Below are positions 20,901 through 32,572 of a stretch of DNA of 64,000 bases, piece by piece; position 1 is the stretch's first letter; every line of letters begins with the position of its first letter. Source of the DNA: Cercophora sp. LCS_1. Its lineage: Eukaryota > Ascomycota > Sordariomycetes > Sordariales > Lasiosphaeriaceae. The stretch is from NCBI GenBank assembly GCA_036250225.1, contig JAPZLL010000044.1, forward strand, positions 232,729-296,728, in the 5' to 3' direction. Under the pieces are notes generated by a model. It was not told the DNA's origin and did no database searches. It worked only from the letters and a program-made list of their open reading frames with translations. The translations under genes and the position numbers were made by a program.

Positions 20901-22190
20901 TGTCACTGTTTTTCCGGGAGGCCATGCATCAGTTCCTCGGCCCGTTTGGCGCGCCTCCCGAGTTCGACGCCCTTCACATTACTACTACTACACAGGCCGA
21001 AGGCGGCAGTGACGTGAAGTCGACCCGGCTGATGCAGGTTGTCGCTGCGGATGGGGTCAGCACCAACCTCGGAATGTGGGACCCATTGACGGCTGCCTCT
21101 GTACCTGATTACCCGAATGCGGCAGACACACCTCAAATTTTGTTCCTGCCCGGGGCCGCCGTGGACCATCAAGTCTTCGCCCTCCCGACCATCCCTGTCA
21201 GCACCATAGCCTACTTCCGCAAAGCCGGCTTCCGTGTGTACTGCCTGACGCACCGCATCGGTCTCACGCCCGAGGCCCGGCGCGGCCACACGACCTACGA
21301 CGTGCGACTCGATATCGCTGCCGCCCTCGAATGGATCCGTAAATCGGACTCAGCAACATACGGCCGCCCACTCCCTACCTACGTCGTAGCGCACTGTGCC
21401 GGTTCCATCGGACTGGCAAGCGGCCTCCTCGACGGTACCATTCCCTCGCATTGGATCGCGGGAATCACAGCGTCCAACGTGTTTATGCATCCGCGCTTTG
21501 CCAAGACCAACTACGTGCTCGCGTCTCTCTCCCTCGCGCCGACTGCCATCTTCGAAAAGATGGGGGACGCTTGGTACGACTGTAACAGAGGCGGCGCGAG
21601 CGACAACGTCTTCCAGCAGTTCCTGACGCGCGCAACAAGAGCATACCCGGTGGGTAGCGCCGACGAGACCTGCACCTCGGATGTGTGCCATAGAAGCTCT
21701 CTTTGTTTTGGCCGGTATGTTGAACCCCCCTTCCGGCATATTATCTTCTATTCAACAAGACTTACCTAACTTGCACAAATATATCAGTCTCTGGTCACAC
21801 CGCAACTTGAACGCCCAAACCCACGCGTACCTCCCAAACCTCCTGGGCGGTACCACAATCCGCTCCCTTAGCCACCTCATGGCCATGGGCACGTCTGCTA
21901 CCGCCCTCACCGACACCCGCCAGAACCTTGTGACACCTTCCAACCTGTCCCGGCTCAGGGGCGTTCCCATCCTCTTCATCTCGGGCGCCGAAAACTCCGT
22001 GTTCGCACCGGAAAGCACCGACATGTCGTACACAACTTTGTGTAACGCTCATGGGAGAGAATGGTATGAAAGGGAGGTATTTGAGGGCAAGGGGCACTTG
22101 GATTGCTGGATGGGAGCCGAAGCTTGGAGAGATGTGTATCCTCGGGTTGAGAGGCATGTTAGGGGTGTTTTGGGCGGAAAGGGGGAGTGA
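17956..22190 (+). CDS. GMC-like FAD oxidoreductase fused to alpha/beta hydrolase
   Basis: Eight exons: 17956-18469, 18561-19119, 19215-19543, 19613-19799, 19868-20106, 20171-20410, 20499-21714 and 21788-22190. All phases agree and give 1228 residues. The N-terminal half begins with the dinucleotide-binding motif GSGYGG (about 47-52) and has the cholesterol-oxidase-like GMC layout, including the late FAD segment VCDGAIVPAALGVNPFATI. The C-terminal half is an alpha/beta hydrolase whose nucleophile elbow reads AHCAGS, with Cys (about 989) where most family members have Ser, and a late HLDCW segment that may hold the catalytic His. Such fusions occur in fungi and bacteria. A plausible role is oxidation of a sterol-like or other alcohol followed by ester or lactone cleavage, but the substrate is unknown. 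No signal peptide is seen. Confidence 0.88.
20426..20450 (+). repeat. CTTT microsatellite inside an intron
   Basis: About six CTTT units lie in the sixth intron (20411-20498) of the oxidoreductase-hydrolase gene, upstream of CTAAC-type branch sequences. Confidence 0.85.
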
Positions 22191-22335
22191 GAGCAGGAGT
22201 CCCAGGTAGGTTTGGTCCAGGAAGGTGGTGGTGGTTTGGGAGCTGAACAATTCCGGCCGAGGGAGGGAGGAGTGCTTACATTTCTTTTTATATCCCAATG
22301 CTATAAGACTAACTGTTTCATATTCGCCTCAGTCG

Positions 22336-23791
22336 CTATCCGACTTCGTCACCGACAACTTTCTTAGATATCCCGGACTCACCTGAACTAGCCGTTATTT
22401 GTTCTTGGATGTGGTCGAGCAGCTTTGACGGTGCATGGTCGCCGCGAGCAGCCGACGGGGTTTCCACAGGTTCCGGCACACGACTCTTCTCCGTCTTGAG
22501 ACGATGATCTATCCTCCACTGCAAAGAGCGAACTAAGTCTCTACAGAAAGTGCGAACTACCGGAATGCAGGCCGCAATGATTGTGAGACTGGGCTCGGCC
22601 ACCGACCACATGACCAGTTTCCCCCCTTCAACTGCGAGCTGTTAGCTTCTATATTATCTGCAATGAGGGGCTCCAAGTGAAAACAAACAGCTGTAGTCGC
22701 CTTCGGCAGCAAACGCCCCCATATGGACGCACTTTATAAATGTCGCTACTGCCGCACTGCCCGCCGAGTTAGAGTCCCGTATCGTGGCTTACTTGCACTG
22801 ATGGACTTGAGTCAGGATTGCGGACAACATACAAGACGCCCAAACTCATCACCAGGACCAACCCAATCTTGTCTCTACGCTGAATTGGCAAGCTCCATAT
22901 AATCTTCCATGGGAGGAACGCCAAGACGAGATCCACGGCGCCGGAATATGCTGTTCTTGTCAGCTCGGAGCAGGGATGGGACGACCCCGCCATGCTCTGT
23001 CTGTTAAGAGGCAATGAATTCCACCGATGAGATTTGCCAGGAAGGGTACCTACCAGCAATCGCCTGCGCCATGTGGACCTTGACCTGAGGATGCCAACAC
23101 GTTCCCTCGGCTTCAGGTCTCCAGTTCTTCTCAATCGGACGACAACTGATGAAAAAGGTCGTAGTCACGACAGGGAGCATCATGTTGAGACTGATGATGA
23201 TGCCGAGGATGCCGTTCTTTGTCCACTGGGTACATCCCGACGAGGATATCCTGAGCAGGAAGAGGGCATACGACACTTTGGACCACACCGAAGCCGCGAC
23301 GGTCAGTGCGGCCGCGGCAGTAGAGGACCGCACCAAATTGGTGCGCTCTTCGGCATCCAGGAACTCAATATGACGGCCGAGACCATGCTTGGTCGCCATG
23401 GTGAAACATACCGACCCGGTCCCGAGACACAACTGGAGGGCAAACGCGATCAGAACACCACCCACCACGACGGCTTTATCAGGGAAAAGGAGAAGGAAAA
23501 GAAAAAAAAAAATACCCATGAAAGTAGCATGACATAATCGTCCCACCACCACCGCAGTCGCTTCCTCGACCTTGCCAGCAGCTTAAATGCGATGAAGACT
23601 CCGGCGACCGTTACGGTAGACCATAAGACCAGAAGGATTTGTGGGGCCATCGTCACGTCGTGTGGATCGCCCGCGAAACCGTGGCTTTCAACATCGTGTC
23701 CTTGCTGCTGCTGTTCCTCAGCACTTGGCATGCTAGTTGATTGCATGGCCAGGAGCGTCGAGCTGGCGTCATGGATGGCGGTTGCCCCCAT
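22336..23791 (-). CDS. PTH11-like seven-helix receptor (fungal rhodopsin-domain family)
   Basis: Five exons (23791-23516, 23432-23054, 22950-22833, 22756-22689, 22631-22336) are joined in consistent phase to 378 residues. The introns are 83, 103, 76 and 57 bp with good donors. The reassembled protein shows the family marks: WWWDDYVMLLSW at the end of the first helices, a KHGLGRH segment, CRPIEKNW in the middle, AYSGAVDLVLAFLPW, and WSVAEPSLTIIAACIP before the cytoplasmic tail. No cysteine-rich CFEM domain precedes the helices, so it belongs to the CFEM-less group. Members sit in the plasma membrane; Pth11 itself senses host surface cues in the rice blast fungus. The ligand here is unknown. 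The gene converges with the GMC-hydrolase gene, 145 bp away. Confidence 0.87.
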
Positions 23792-25489
23792 CTCGAACGG
23801 GTGTTGATTCCAGGATGGGGTTGAGAATAAGGTACCTTAGCCTGCGACATTCAGCGAGGCGGCCACAGGACGAGCAAAAACATGTCGTCGAAACTGAGGA
23901 GGAAGGAACACGTTTCTTGGCAAAGGCGCACCAACGGGAGCGCCTATATCCTCTCTGGCGCACAACCCGACCCCAGGTCGGGACAGGCCGAGGGGGATCC
24001 GGGGCCGAAGCTTGCAGACAGACCACCCAAAATTTCCGGGTCACGCCCCAGCGTTTCCCATTTGGCGATGGCCACTGCGAGGCTTCCCGATCGATGGCAA
24101 GCTGGGCCAGGCGCAGGAGTGCGAAGTGGGGAACTGCGGCCCATCGACAGCATGATTGGCGTTGGGGGCTGAGCTGCGGGTCACCAAGCGCATGTGCACG
24201 AGTCAGTTGCTCAAAATATGGTGCAAGTCACCGAGTTGCCACAAAAAAAGGGGCGGACGCAAAAGGGCGCAACACCCGAAGCCCCTCGCCGGGACGAGAA
24301 TTTCTTGTACGGCATCCCGAGCGGTCTGCAGTGCCAAGCCTTTCTATCCCCTGATCGGCGACGCCTTTTGCTTGGATCGTCAAGGTGCGTGCACTGTTGT
24401 CAACGGGCGACGGAATAAGCCGTGTTCGTGGCTGGGTAAGCCGCCAGAGGCTGGTGCCGGCCATCCAGAAAGAGGGGTAACGGTCGGAAATCCCCACAAT
24501 GATGGTCACTGGTTTTTGAACACGACGACGACAACGTCAATCAATTGAGCAATTGTTTTGGCCACGGCCAACGACCTATTATCGCGTATATCGCGTGTTT
24601 TCGCCGTTGAGAGCCAAAGTCGACAACTGTCGAGGCTGTCGTACCCATCCTCTCCACGGAAACCCACCGACGGACGCATGGGCATCGTGGCTTGCAGTGC
24701 TTGCCCGTCCATCTGCCACGCTATCGAGATTAATGTTGCAACACCCGAGCCGAGTCCACGGAGTCGGTGAAAAGCAGGGCACTCTGTGCCACTGCTTCTG
24801 GGCGTCCAAGCCACTAGCGTGGTCGAAAGCCTGGCCGCCGAATGCGCGATGTGGGTCCCATTCAGCGTGGTCGTCAAGCAACCTCGAGACAGCCGTGGGA
24901 CCGTACCACAACGGCAATCACCCCAGACACAGAGTTGCTGTTTGAGCGATGCCGCACGGAAGCAGGATGTGAGAATACGAGACCTTACGACTATCTATCA
25001 AAGCGAATGTGTGGTGTGTCAGAGCGTTGGGATATAATTATGGTTGGCAATGAGCCCAAAACTGGAATTAGCCCACGCCCCCTTTTTCGCTCCTCTTTTT
25101 TGCTCAACTTGAAACCCCCCGACAAACTATCGGCTGCACAATGGTCCGCCGCCTTCCCCCGTAGGCCCCGCGTGTTAACCGCCTCTTCAGCGGCCTCTAC
25201 TTCCGGATACGATTGCAACTCACCGCTCATGGATATTTGCCAGGCGAACCCTGCTGCCGCGACAAAAACGTCTGCACGGATTCAAAGTGACGGCATGGAC
25301 TCAGGAATCCGCAGAGTCGTGTAACCACACTCACTTCTACCGCCATAGGAGCCTAAAATGGGCCTGTTCGCTTCCTTTCTCACGGGGGAGGGTCTCACGA
25401 TCCAAGTCCCAAATATGTGACCCCAGCCAGCAGCGCTTCTCGCCCTCGCCAGTGTTCTCAGTATATTCTTCTGGACTCGAGCGCACCAT
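23792..25489. other. Gene-poor stretch, no gene seen
   Basis: About 1.7 kb with many overlapping short frames on both strands and none with motif, signal or splice support. It separates the receptor gene from a peptidase relic and may itself contain unrecognisable decayed sequence. Confidence 0.5.
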
Positions 25490-26442
25490 GATGGATCGCC
25501 TGCTCATCAACCAATCAGTCGTGTGGCCGCACTGGCTGCCCGGCAATGACGCGTTTTGGTATCAACGCGTGCTGCCCAAAGACGCCTTCGAATTCGTCCT
25601 TGTTGACATTTCGAAGCGCACCTGCCAGGGAGGATTTGACAAGGTGACGCTGGCCCAGCACCTGCAGCGGCTGACCGGACAGCCGACGGACCCTGAATCT
25701 CTAGCAGTAACTGCCAACTATGCCGACGACTGGGAAGGTCCACTCGACAATCAAAACTTGCAGGGGAAACTTCTGAACGAGGAGGCTGCCCGGCGTTTTC
25801 GGGGAGGACAGCAAAGGTTCGGTTTGTGAACAACACCAAAAGTGCCTTGACAATCGAGCGGATTGAGCATGCGGGTGGGCGGGATTCGTACGGTACAACC
25901 CAGCCGGGGACGTCGAGGCGGTATATATCTTGGGGTGGGCATGTGTGGCGATTGGCGGACAAGGAGTTTTCCAGTTTAAGACCCCTGCGGGAATGGGCCG
26001 ATCTCGACTTCGTTCTCGTCGTGCTTGACGGGATGGGCTCAAACTGGCGATCGAAAGCATTCCACAACGTCTGCTATAAGAATCTTCACGACGCTGGGTT
26101 CCCCGACCGCATAGCATGGATAAAGGCCGCGGCAGAGACGCGTCCGTGGATGGATTTGTCTCGTGTGGGGATTTGGGGTACATCTGCTGGCGGGCAGAAC
26201 GCTGGCGCAGCCCTTCTCTTCTACGGGGACTTTTACAAATTGCAGCTGCGGACACGGGTTGTCACGACAATCGGCTCGATAAGTTATGGTGGGGCGAACT
26301 TTGGACGGGCTGGCCTGTTGACAAGGCCGAGAAGGACGTTGGGTTTCTATTCATTCCTGGGGGTAGGCATGCGTGTGGTCACACGGAGCTGGGGCAGGAA
26401 AAAATGAAGCAGTTTTTCCGCCGTCATCTCCTTGAAGGCTGA
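25490..26442 (+). pseudogene. Decayed dipeptidyl-peptidase IV-like (S9) gene
   Basis: Three frame segments retain parts of an S9B peptidase. The first has LLINQSVVWPHWLPG and the beta-propeller start (25490 to about 25797). A one-base shift leads to a short propeller piece, then, with a large part of the propeller gone, the catalytic domain resumes near GMGSNWRSKAFH and carries the nucleophile motif GTSAGG. A second one-base shift near 26235 leads to CHDNRLDKLWW and then, after a further gap, to PGGRHACG with the catalytic His. The segment that should carry the catalytic Asp is missing. An intact relative would be roughly 700-800 residues, so at least half is lost. This is a non-functional relic. 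No intact parent is in the window. Confidence 0.85.
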
Positions 26443-28319
26443 GAGGAATCTGTTTTATTTTCGGCCAGTTTTCAAAGCTCGGAATGCCAAGTCGAACGGG
26501 CTTTGGGAACAGCAGTGATGCTAAACACTCCCATGAGATCAATCACACCAGGAAGCGATGAAGCGGGAGGAAGAGGGAGGGGCCTTGTCTTGACAGATCT
26601 TTCCTCTACATTTCGCATTTTTCACTCAACTTGAATTAATAGTCCTTCTTTAATCAGGAAGTCGCTATTTCACGCGCCGGGAATGATGCCCTTTCTGATC
26701 GAGTAAGGCGCTAACAAATGAACTGAGGCATCTGGTTTTGTCCACGACGCGGAGTGCTCTGCTTCCCCGTGCACTCTTCGCCCCCTTTCCAAGCCGTATT
26801 TTCTGCCAGAAAGGTACCCCAGATGTGAGAAGTCTCTCGACCGCTCGTCGTCGTACTCGATGAAGTGCATATCTAGCTCTTCGAAAAGTACCTCGGTAAC
26901 AGGCTTGTAGAACTAGGTATCTTCCATACCTGTTGAAGCTTGGGGACTCTGCCAAAGCGCTGAGGCACACCGCGTGTCAGTCGGTCAAACGAGGCTGGCC
27001 ACATCTCCGTCCTCCCGGCGCTGGCGCACAAGAAGGCAGATCTTGGCACACTGCCAATGTTCCTTGAAACCCGGCCTCGCAATTATGCATCTAGGAATAA
27101 GTAGCGGTTAGCGGGTTGGATTTCGAGGGATGGTGTAACCTCCCCACGTCCCCAACTCCCCCGCTTTGATGACGTATGAATGTGGTAACTGAGGCTGACT
27201 TCCCCGTCCACTCAACTCCTCTTCGACAACTCCCAGTAACCAATCAGAACATTGTGCGCTGTAATGAGATTGCCAGCGATTGGGAAGTGCCGGCGGTAAT
27301 CACGCCACTGCACAGACGATTAGAATACATAATAATGTCTTTGCTTTGTCCTGCTTTGCCTTCAAGCGCCCGTCCAATTTTTCCCCCTCAAATCCCATAC
27401 CATGACCGCAATATCCCAGAAGGCAAAAGCAAAGCTCCAAGCTGTCCTTGACAGCCCTACTAGGACCGATCCAGCATGTAAGCTATGTTAACCTTGGACT
27501 TCGCGCGCATCCTATTGACAACCGCACTCCAAGGCTCGGTCAATAACCGCATCAGCGCAACTCGATACCCCTCTACCGGTAGCGAAATGGCAGGCCGGGT
27601 CGACCGACGTCCTAGCCAGTCTAGCGATACATCGGATGGACATCGATTCAGAAACAAGATCAAGAGGTGGATGTCTCAACCAGCCTATTAAGATATTATA
27701 TGGGCCGATGTTGTGAAGATCAGCGTGCGCTGCAAGAAGCCCCTGCGTTGGGGACTGCAGAGAGTCATTTCTTGGGCGAAAGTCTTGCGTTTTGGTTTAT
27801 TTTCGCCGTATTCCTATTGCAAGACCCTTGTGTGGTAGTAATGTCTTTCTCGGCTTTTCGTCGAAAAAGTTACACTTCACCGTGGCCGAGAGATATTTTA
27901 AGGTGGCAAAAACACTTTACATCGCTCGTCCCGTCAGCTTTCCCCTCTTTCTGGAGTCCATAATTGGGTACGTCTTTACACGGTCGAGCATCCCATCTCG
28001 TCCGCCCGGATATACTCCTCACTGTCATCGTCACTCCTCCCTAGCCGCTCCGCCATCCCGCCGACCTCCCTGGCCGGTTCTGAATGTCAGCGGCTGTGAA
28101 ACCCTTTTGGACCAAAGCTCTCAATCACTCGAAAACGAGCCTTCAAGTAGAGTTGCGAATCTGATATTGGCTGTGCGAAAGGTAACAAGTCCGCGACAGA
28201 ACCTCCCTCTCTGTGGTCTAAGTCTAGGTACATGAGATCTATGCTATATACAAATGACAGCAGTCGGCTTCGAGATTACGTTTGCTTCTGAAAAAGATCC
28301 TGAGCCATTGGCGTGGCAA
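26443..28319. other. Gene-poor stretch, no gene seen
   Basis: About 1.9 kb after the peptidase relic with no recognisable gene or repeat. Frames such as 27792-28235 lack any feature of a real protein. Together with 23792-26442 it forms a gene-poor, relic-bearing block of about 4.5 kb. Confidence 0.5.
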
Positions 28320-28884
28320 TTACTTGGCATTCTGGATCTCGGCCGCGCTGGCTCGGGTATAGCAGCGGAGCTTGCGCACCCCGCTCCTCTGGCCAGGCCA
28401 AGGCGCGACAACGGGGCATCCGAAATCGTCGCCGGCAAAGCTATGGCACTCGCCCTGGACCTCACCGTTGACGCCAAACAGCTTGTAGGGGTAGCCACGG
28501 TTCTTGTAGATGGCTGGCAGGCAACGTGTTAGCAGTCTAAGGCCGTGTTGTGGATAAAGTGGAAGGCTCACTCCAGTGGAAGAGAGGGTTGTTGCTGAAG
28601 TGCATCTCCAACTCCTCGATGTCTCCGGGATTGTTGGTGCCCCAGCATCCCTTTCCTTCGCAACGGAATCCCGTCCTGTACTTACCGCTCACGTCGTCGC
28701 TCTCGTAGTACTCCTTGGCGTTCCAGGCATCGTTGCAGTTGGGCTCACCCTGGAAGATGTACCATGTCTCGGCAAAGTGGCCCTCGCCGACCGAGTTGGT
28801 GGTGCCGGCGTAGACGTCGAAGTCGGCGCTGGCGAGGCGGGTGAGAAGGGCCAAAGAGGCGGCGATGGTGGTAGTGAAACGCAT
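28320..28884 (-). CDS. Small secreted cysteine-containing protein
   Basis: Exons 28884-28572 and 28513-28320 with a 58-bp intron (GTGAGC donor, CTGCCAG acceptor) give 168 residues. A clear signal peptide ends near LASA-DFDVYAG (about residue 20). The mature protein has six cysteines, in NCND, RCEGKGC, GECHS, FGCPV and LRCYT, enough for three disulfides. There is no membrane segment or GPI tail. I do not recognise a domain. Small secreted cysteine-containing proteins in fungi include effectors, antimicrobial proteins and wall-associated proteins, and the sequence does not tell which. It lies alone between two gene-poor stretches. Confidence 0.8.
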
Positions 28885-29993
28885 TGTGGCGAAAGCGGGC
28901 GGATAAGTCGAGAGTGCAAAGAGCGATTTTTAAAAGAGAGTGTTGAGTGAGTGAGGCGAAGCGAGGCAAGGCAGTGAATGTGATGCTCGAAGCTGCTGGC
29001 TGTGAAGAGAAAAAGACCGATGACGACAGCGAGGAGGACAGCTCTTTATACATCTCTCGCAGCTATTGTTTCCCTACTTCTAATCTGGCCTTTTGTCTTC
29101 CTGTCCTGCCCGGGGTCATGGTGAGGCTGACTGGCGGTTGAGCATACTCGATTGCGGCCGCTTAGCGGGCGGCACGGTGGCGGTCCAACAACACCACGGT
29201 TCTAGAAACACAAGAAGTATCCTGTAATCAGGTACTTGCATAAACACAGAAGGACCTTACATTGACTCCGTAAGGCTTCTGAGTACTCAAGAGTAAGGGT
29301 TACCGGCATGGCCCTCAAACTGCTTCAATAAACATAGGCGTTCAAAACGTGAACAAGACACTGTCAATACCACGGGTCCAGGGTGCATACGAAACAATGA
29401 TACTGAGGTTGTAGCTTCGTCAAGCTGAGCCCACTGACAAAATGACCAACGCACGCCAAAGGGCACTGGTCCTCCAACCCGATGGCCCTTTCTGTGTCTT
29501 GAGTCTTGAGCCTGTGAAATGCGACACAAGGGTGTTGTTGCATCGCTCCAAAGCCTGTCCCCATCGCTATGCACCTGAAAAATGAGGTTCAGAACACTCT
29601 AACCAACTGCCGACGTGTAACGCAGGGGTATGTTTCTGTCAGCCGCAGCGGCCGCCCCATCTGAAGAATCCCGTTTGATCCCATCCCACCCGCCGCATAA
29701 AGATAAGGATGGACGTGGATCACGGGACAGGCTGCACTCGCGAATCCCGGTACAGCGGACGAGCAGATTAAGCCTCAATGATCGACAGGCAGTAAACAGA
29801 TGGATCAATGGGAAGCATCGGCCACCAAAAGGGGTGACCGACAACCAAGACATTACAAGGCAGTGCAGGCTTGGCTCGGGGTATTCCGGCCGATCATCCA
29901 CCAAAAAAAACCGTCAGCGAGCGGTATTTCGGACCAGGATATCCATCTTCCACAACACCCACGCCATCTCGACATTTTGGCCGTTCTTCCAAA
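28885..29993. promoter_or_regulatory. Divergent intergenic region
   Basis: About 1.1 kb between the secreted protein gene and the Zn2Cys6 gene, holding both promoters. No gene or repeat is recognisable. Confidence 0.4.
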
Positions 29994-31829
29994 ATGGAGA
30001 AAAGATCAAAAAGCTGTTGGGAATGCCATCGTCGCCGTCTAGTATGCGACTTGACCCAACCCGCCTGTCGCAAATGCCAAATCCGCGGCACCACCTGTCC
30101 CGGGTACGGTAGCAAGCCCCTGAAATGGGTACCTCCGCAGCAAGTCAAGTCCAAAAAACACAGGACACAACAAAAACAAGCACCAAACGATGCGGCGCAG
30201 ATTGCTACCGTGCCTCCGTCGCTCCAAGCCGACAGGGGCATGAATACCATGTTTGAGGCGGTCGAATACTGTTTGTGCCTTCCCTCCATCCCGCAACCCG
30301 AAACCCGAATAACCTGACCGACCGACTGATGACAAACCCAAAACAAAGTCAACGCCCAGATCGCGCCCGACCTGGTCGCAACCGGCCTCACGGGTCCCTC
30401 CAACACATTCTTCGTCCAAGCGGTGGTCGCACCCATGGCGCCAAGGGCATGTATCCAAAGTCTGGTGTGCACGGCGTTATGCCATCGATTGTTGCAGACG
30501 ACGACACGCCCTGCGGAAGAAAAAGCTGTTCTTACAACAAGGCTTCATCGACATAGGGGCGAGGCGATCAGTGCGTTGTCGGGAATGCTGAGCAAGCCAG
30601 GGGTGCAGGTGTCTGATCCGGCGCTTGCGAGTGTTATTACCCTTCTTTTGGCCGAGGTTGGTCTGGTCCTCCGTTGATAGCAAGCTGTTGATGCGTTGTT
30701 GACGATATCGTTGCTCAGATCCAACAAACTTTCTCTGCAACCTGGCACGCCCACGCCATGGGTGCCTCAACGATCATCACCCTCCGCGGCGGTCTGCCGT
30801 CTCTCGCCCTCACGAGTCCTCGGCTGCGTCATTTGCTGCGGTATTATGTCATGTGAGTTTTATCAATTGCCGATTTGTCGTCTCCATATTCCATCTGTCA
30901 TTCCGGCCTTCACTCGTTCCTCCAAATGGTGATACGAACTAACAAGTCAAAGAGTCGACGTCCTAGGCAGCACAACCTCTCCCCTCCCCTCTCCGTCCGA
31001 CGCACCACCGCACCAACTCTCCCTCCTCCCCATCTTGCCAACCTTGTATGGCAATGGACTGGGGACATGCTTCCCCTGTCCACCTGAGCTGTTTGCCTCC
31101 ATCATCCGGATTAACCACCTCCGTGTGAAATTCCATGCTCTCCAGTCCTTGGGGACTGAGGTTCTCGTTGAGGATGACGAGAGAGATGTAGCAGGGATGG
31201 ATGTGCTGAGAGGAATTAGGGGGTATGATGTCCAGAGTTGGGCGATGGGTGTTGTTTTTGAGGGTGGGAAGAGTGTGAGCGGGGAGGGTATAGTAGGTGG
31301 AGGTGTGACGAATGTGAGGGAGGACGTGGGCTTAGCGGGCGAGGACGTGTACGGCGTGAATAGTGGACGTAAAGGAAACGGAGGGAAAGGGCCGGGCTTT
31401 GGGGCGTGGATGGCTGTGGGACGAGCATACCAGTGCGCCGTCGGGATTTATTGCGTGGCTGGGTTAGTTGGTCACGTTCAGGGCGGGGGCCGTGATACAA
31501 CTCGAGGAGATGAATTGTCAAGGGAGGGCGTGCTGAGAAACGTGAGGAAGACGTGCTTCGAGACTTTGGTGCAGCAGTTGAGGGTGGTGAGGGCGCATAC
31601 GCAACTGCGCAAACTCATGCTGTGGCCGCTTGTCGTGGCCGGGATAGAGACAGATGATGACGAGGTCAAGAAGTTCGTGCTGGATGAGTTGGCGTGGACC
31701 AGTCAGGCGGTTGGAATTGCCGCGCCTCTACTTGCAAGACAATTTCTGCAGGACCGCGCGTGGAGAATCCCGGTGGGGAGGCGAAAGTGGGATGACTTGT
31801 TTGATAGACCGTATCTCTTTGCTGTCTGA
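29994..31829 (+). CDS. Zn2Cys6 transcription factor
   Basis: Four exons (29994-30270, 30349-30656, 30719-30852, 30953-31829) give 531 residues with consistent phase. The Zn2Cys6 cluster is at the N-terminus, with cysteines spaced C-x2-C-x6-C-x6-C-x2-C-x6-C from SCWEC to TTC and a basic stretch after it. The rest has the helical middle-homology character typical of fungal-specific regulators (FNAQIAPDLVATGLTG, TWHAHAMGASTIITLRGG, late WPLVVAGIET). It is a nuclear DNA-binding regulator, probably of CGG-containing sites. Its targets cannot be told; neighbours are a secreted protein and a GNAT gene. The first acceptor is AAAG, less usual than YAG, but phase and protein continuity support it. Confidence 0.88.
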
Positions 31830-31849
31830 GATCCAATAACATCGTTCCC

Positions 31850-32572
31850 TCAGCCAGACAACCCCAGGAATCTCAAGATTGACGATCCTGTCCTCTCCTT
31901 ACCAGCCACCACCATGGCCTTGAGCATTAACTCTTCTCCGTCTCCTGGTGCCTTGATGACGACACATCCCACGTCTCGGAAACCCAAGCCCGAGAAGAAG
32001 ACGTAGCCCTTGGTACTTGCGAGCGTCGACACGACAAGCTTCGAACTTGCTGCCCACTCCAACCCCCACTCGCAGACCGTCTTGGCGTATCCCTTGCCTT
32101 GATGACGAGGGTGTGTCGCAAGGACATGCAGGTGCATCTGTGGCCCGGCGCTGTTGAGGAACTTGTCCCTGCCGAGGGCTGCACCGTCGATGAACGCCGC
32201 GAGACGAGCCGGGTGACCATCCTTCCTGACGCTGAATCCCCCACCAGCAAGTTGCTTCCATGCATTGTCGCAGTACTCGTCCTCGTATGCCTTTGCCCCG
32301 GAATCTAGGATGTACCATATCCCCACCGACACGATCGTCTTCGTCTTTGGGACCACCGGCTGCGTCACCTCGGAGACGGCGACAAGCCAGTCATCGGGGT
32401 CGTTCAAACACCTTTCCAGCGCTGCAGCCGTCTGAGCCGCATGCTCGTCGTAGTGTTGAGTGCGCTGAGGAAAGCAGTACTGCCATTGGCTCTCAGATGC
32501 AGCAGCAGCCAAAACGATGTTGAGAATGGCCTGCTGGTCGGCAACCGTCGCTTTTCGGACCTCCATGGCCAT
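31850..32572 (-). CDS. GNAT-family N-acetyltransferase
   Basis: Intronless, 240 residues, a usual length for a fungal GNAT. Acetyl-CoA motif A is visible as MHLHVLATHPRHQGKGYA, with the Q/R-x-x-G-x-G/A loop, followed by a helix and a late GYVFFSGLGFRDVG segment that fits motif B. An N-terminal VRKATVADQQAI stretch begins the fold. It transfers an acetyl group from acetyl-CoA to an amine; the acceptor is unknown. It converges with the Zn2Cys6 gene at a gap of only 20 bp. Confidence 0.85.
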   Translation of the reverse strand: MAMEVRKATVADQQAILNIVLAAAASESQWQYCFPQRTQHYDEHAAQTAAALERCLNDPDDWLVAVSEVTQPVVPKTKTIVSVGIWYILDSGAKAYEDEYCDNAWKQLAGGGFSVRKDGHPARLAAFIDGAALGRDKFLNSAGPQMHLHVLATHPRHQGKGYAKTVCEWGLEWAASSKLVVSTLASTKGYVFFSGLGFRDVGCVVIKAPGDGEELMLKAMVVAGKERTGSSILRFLGLSG

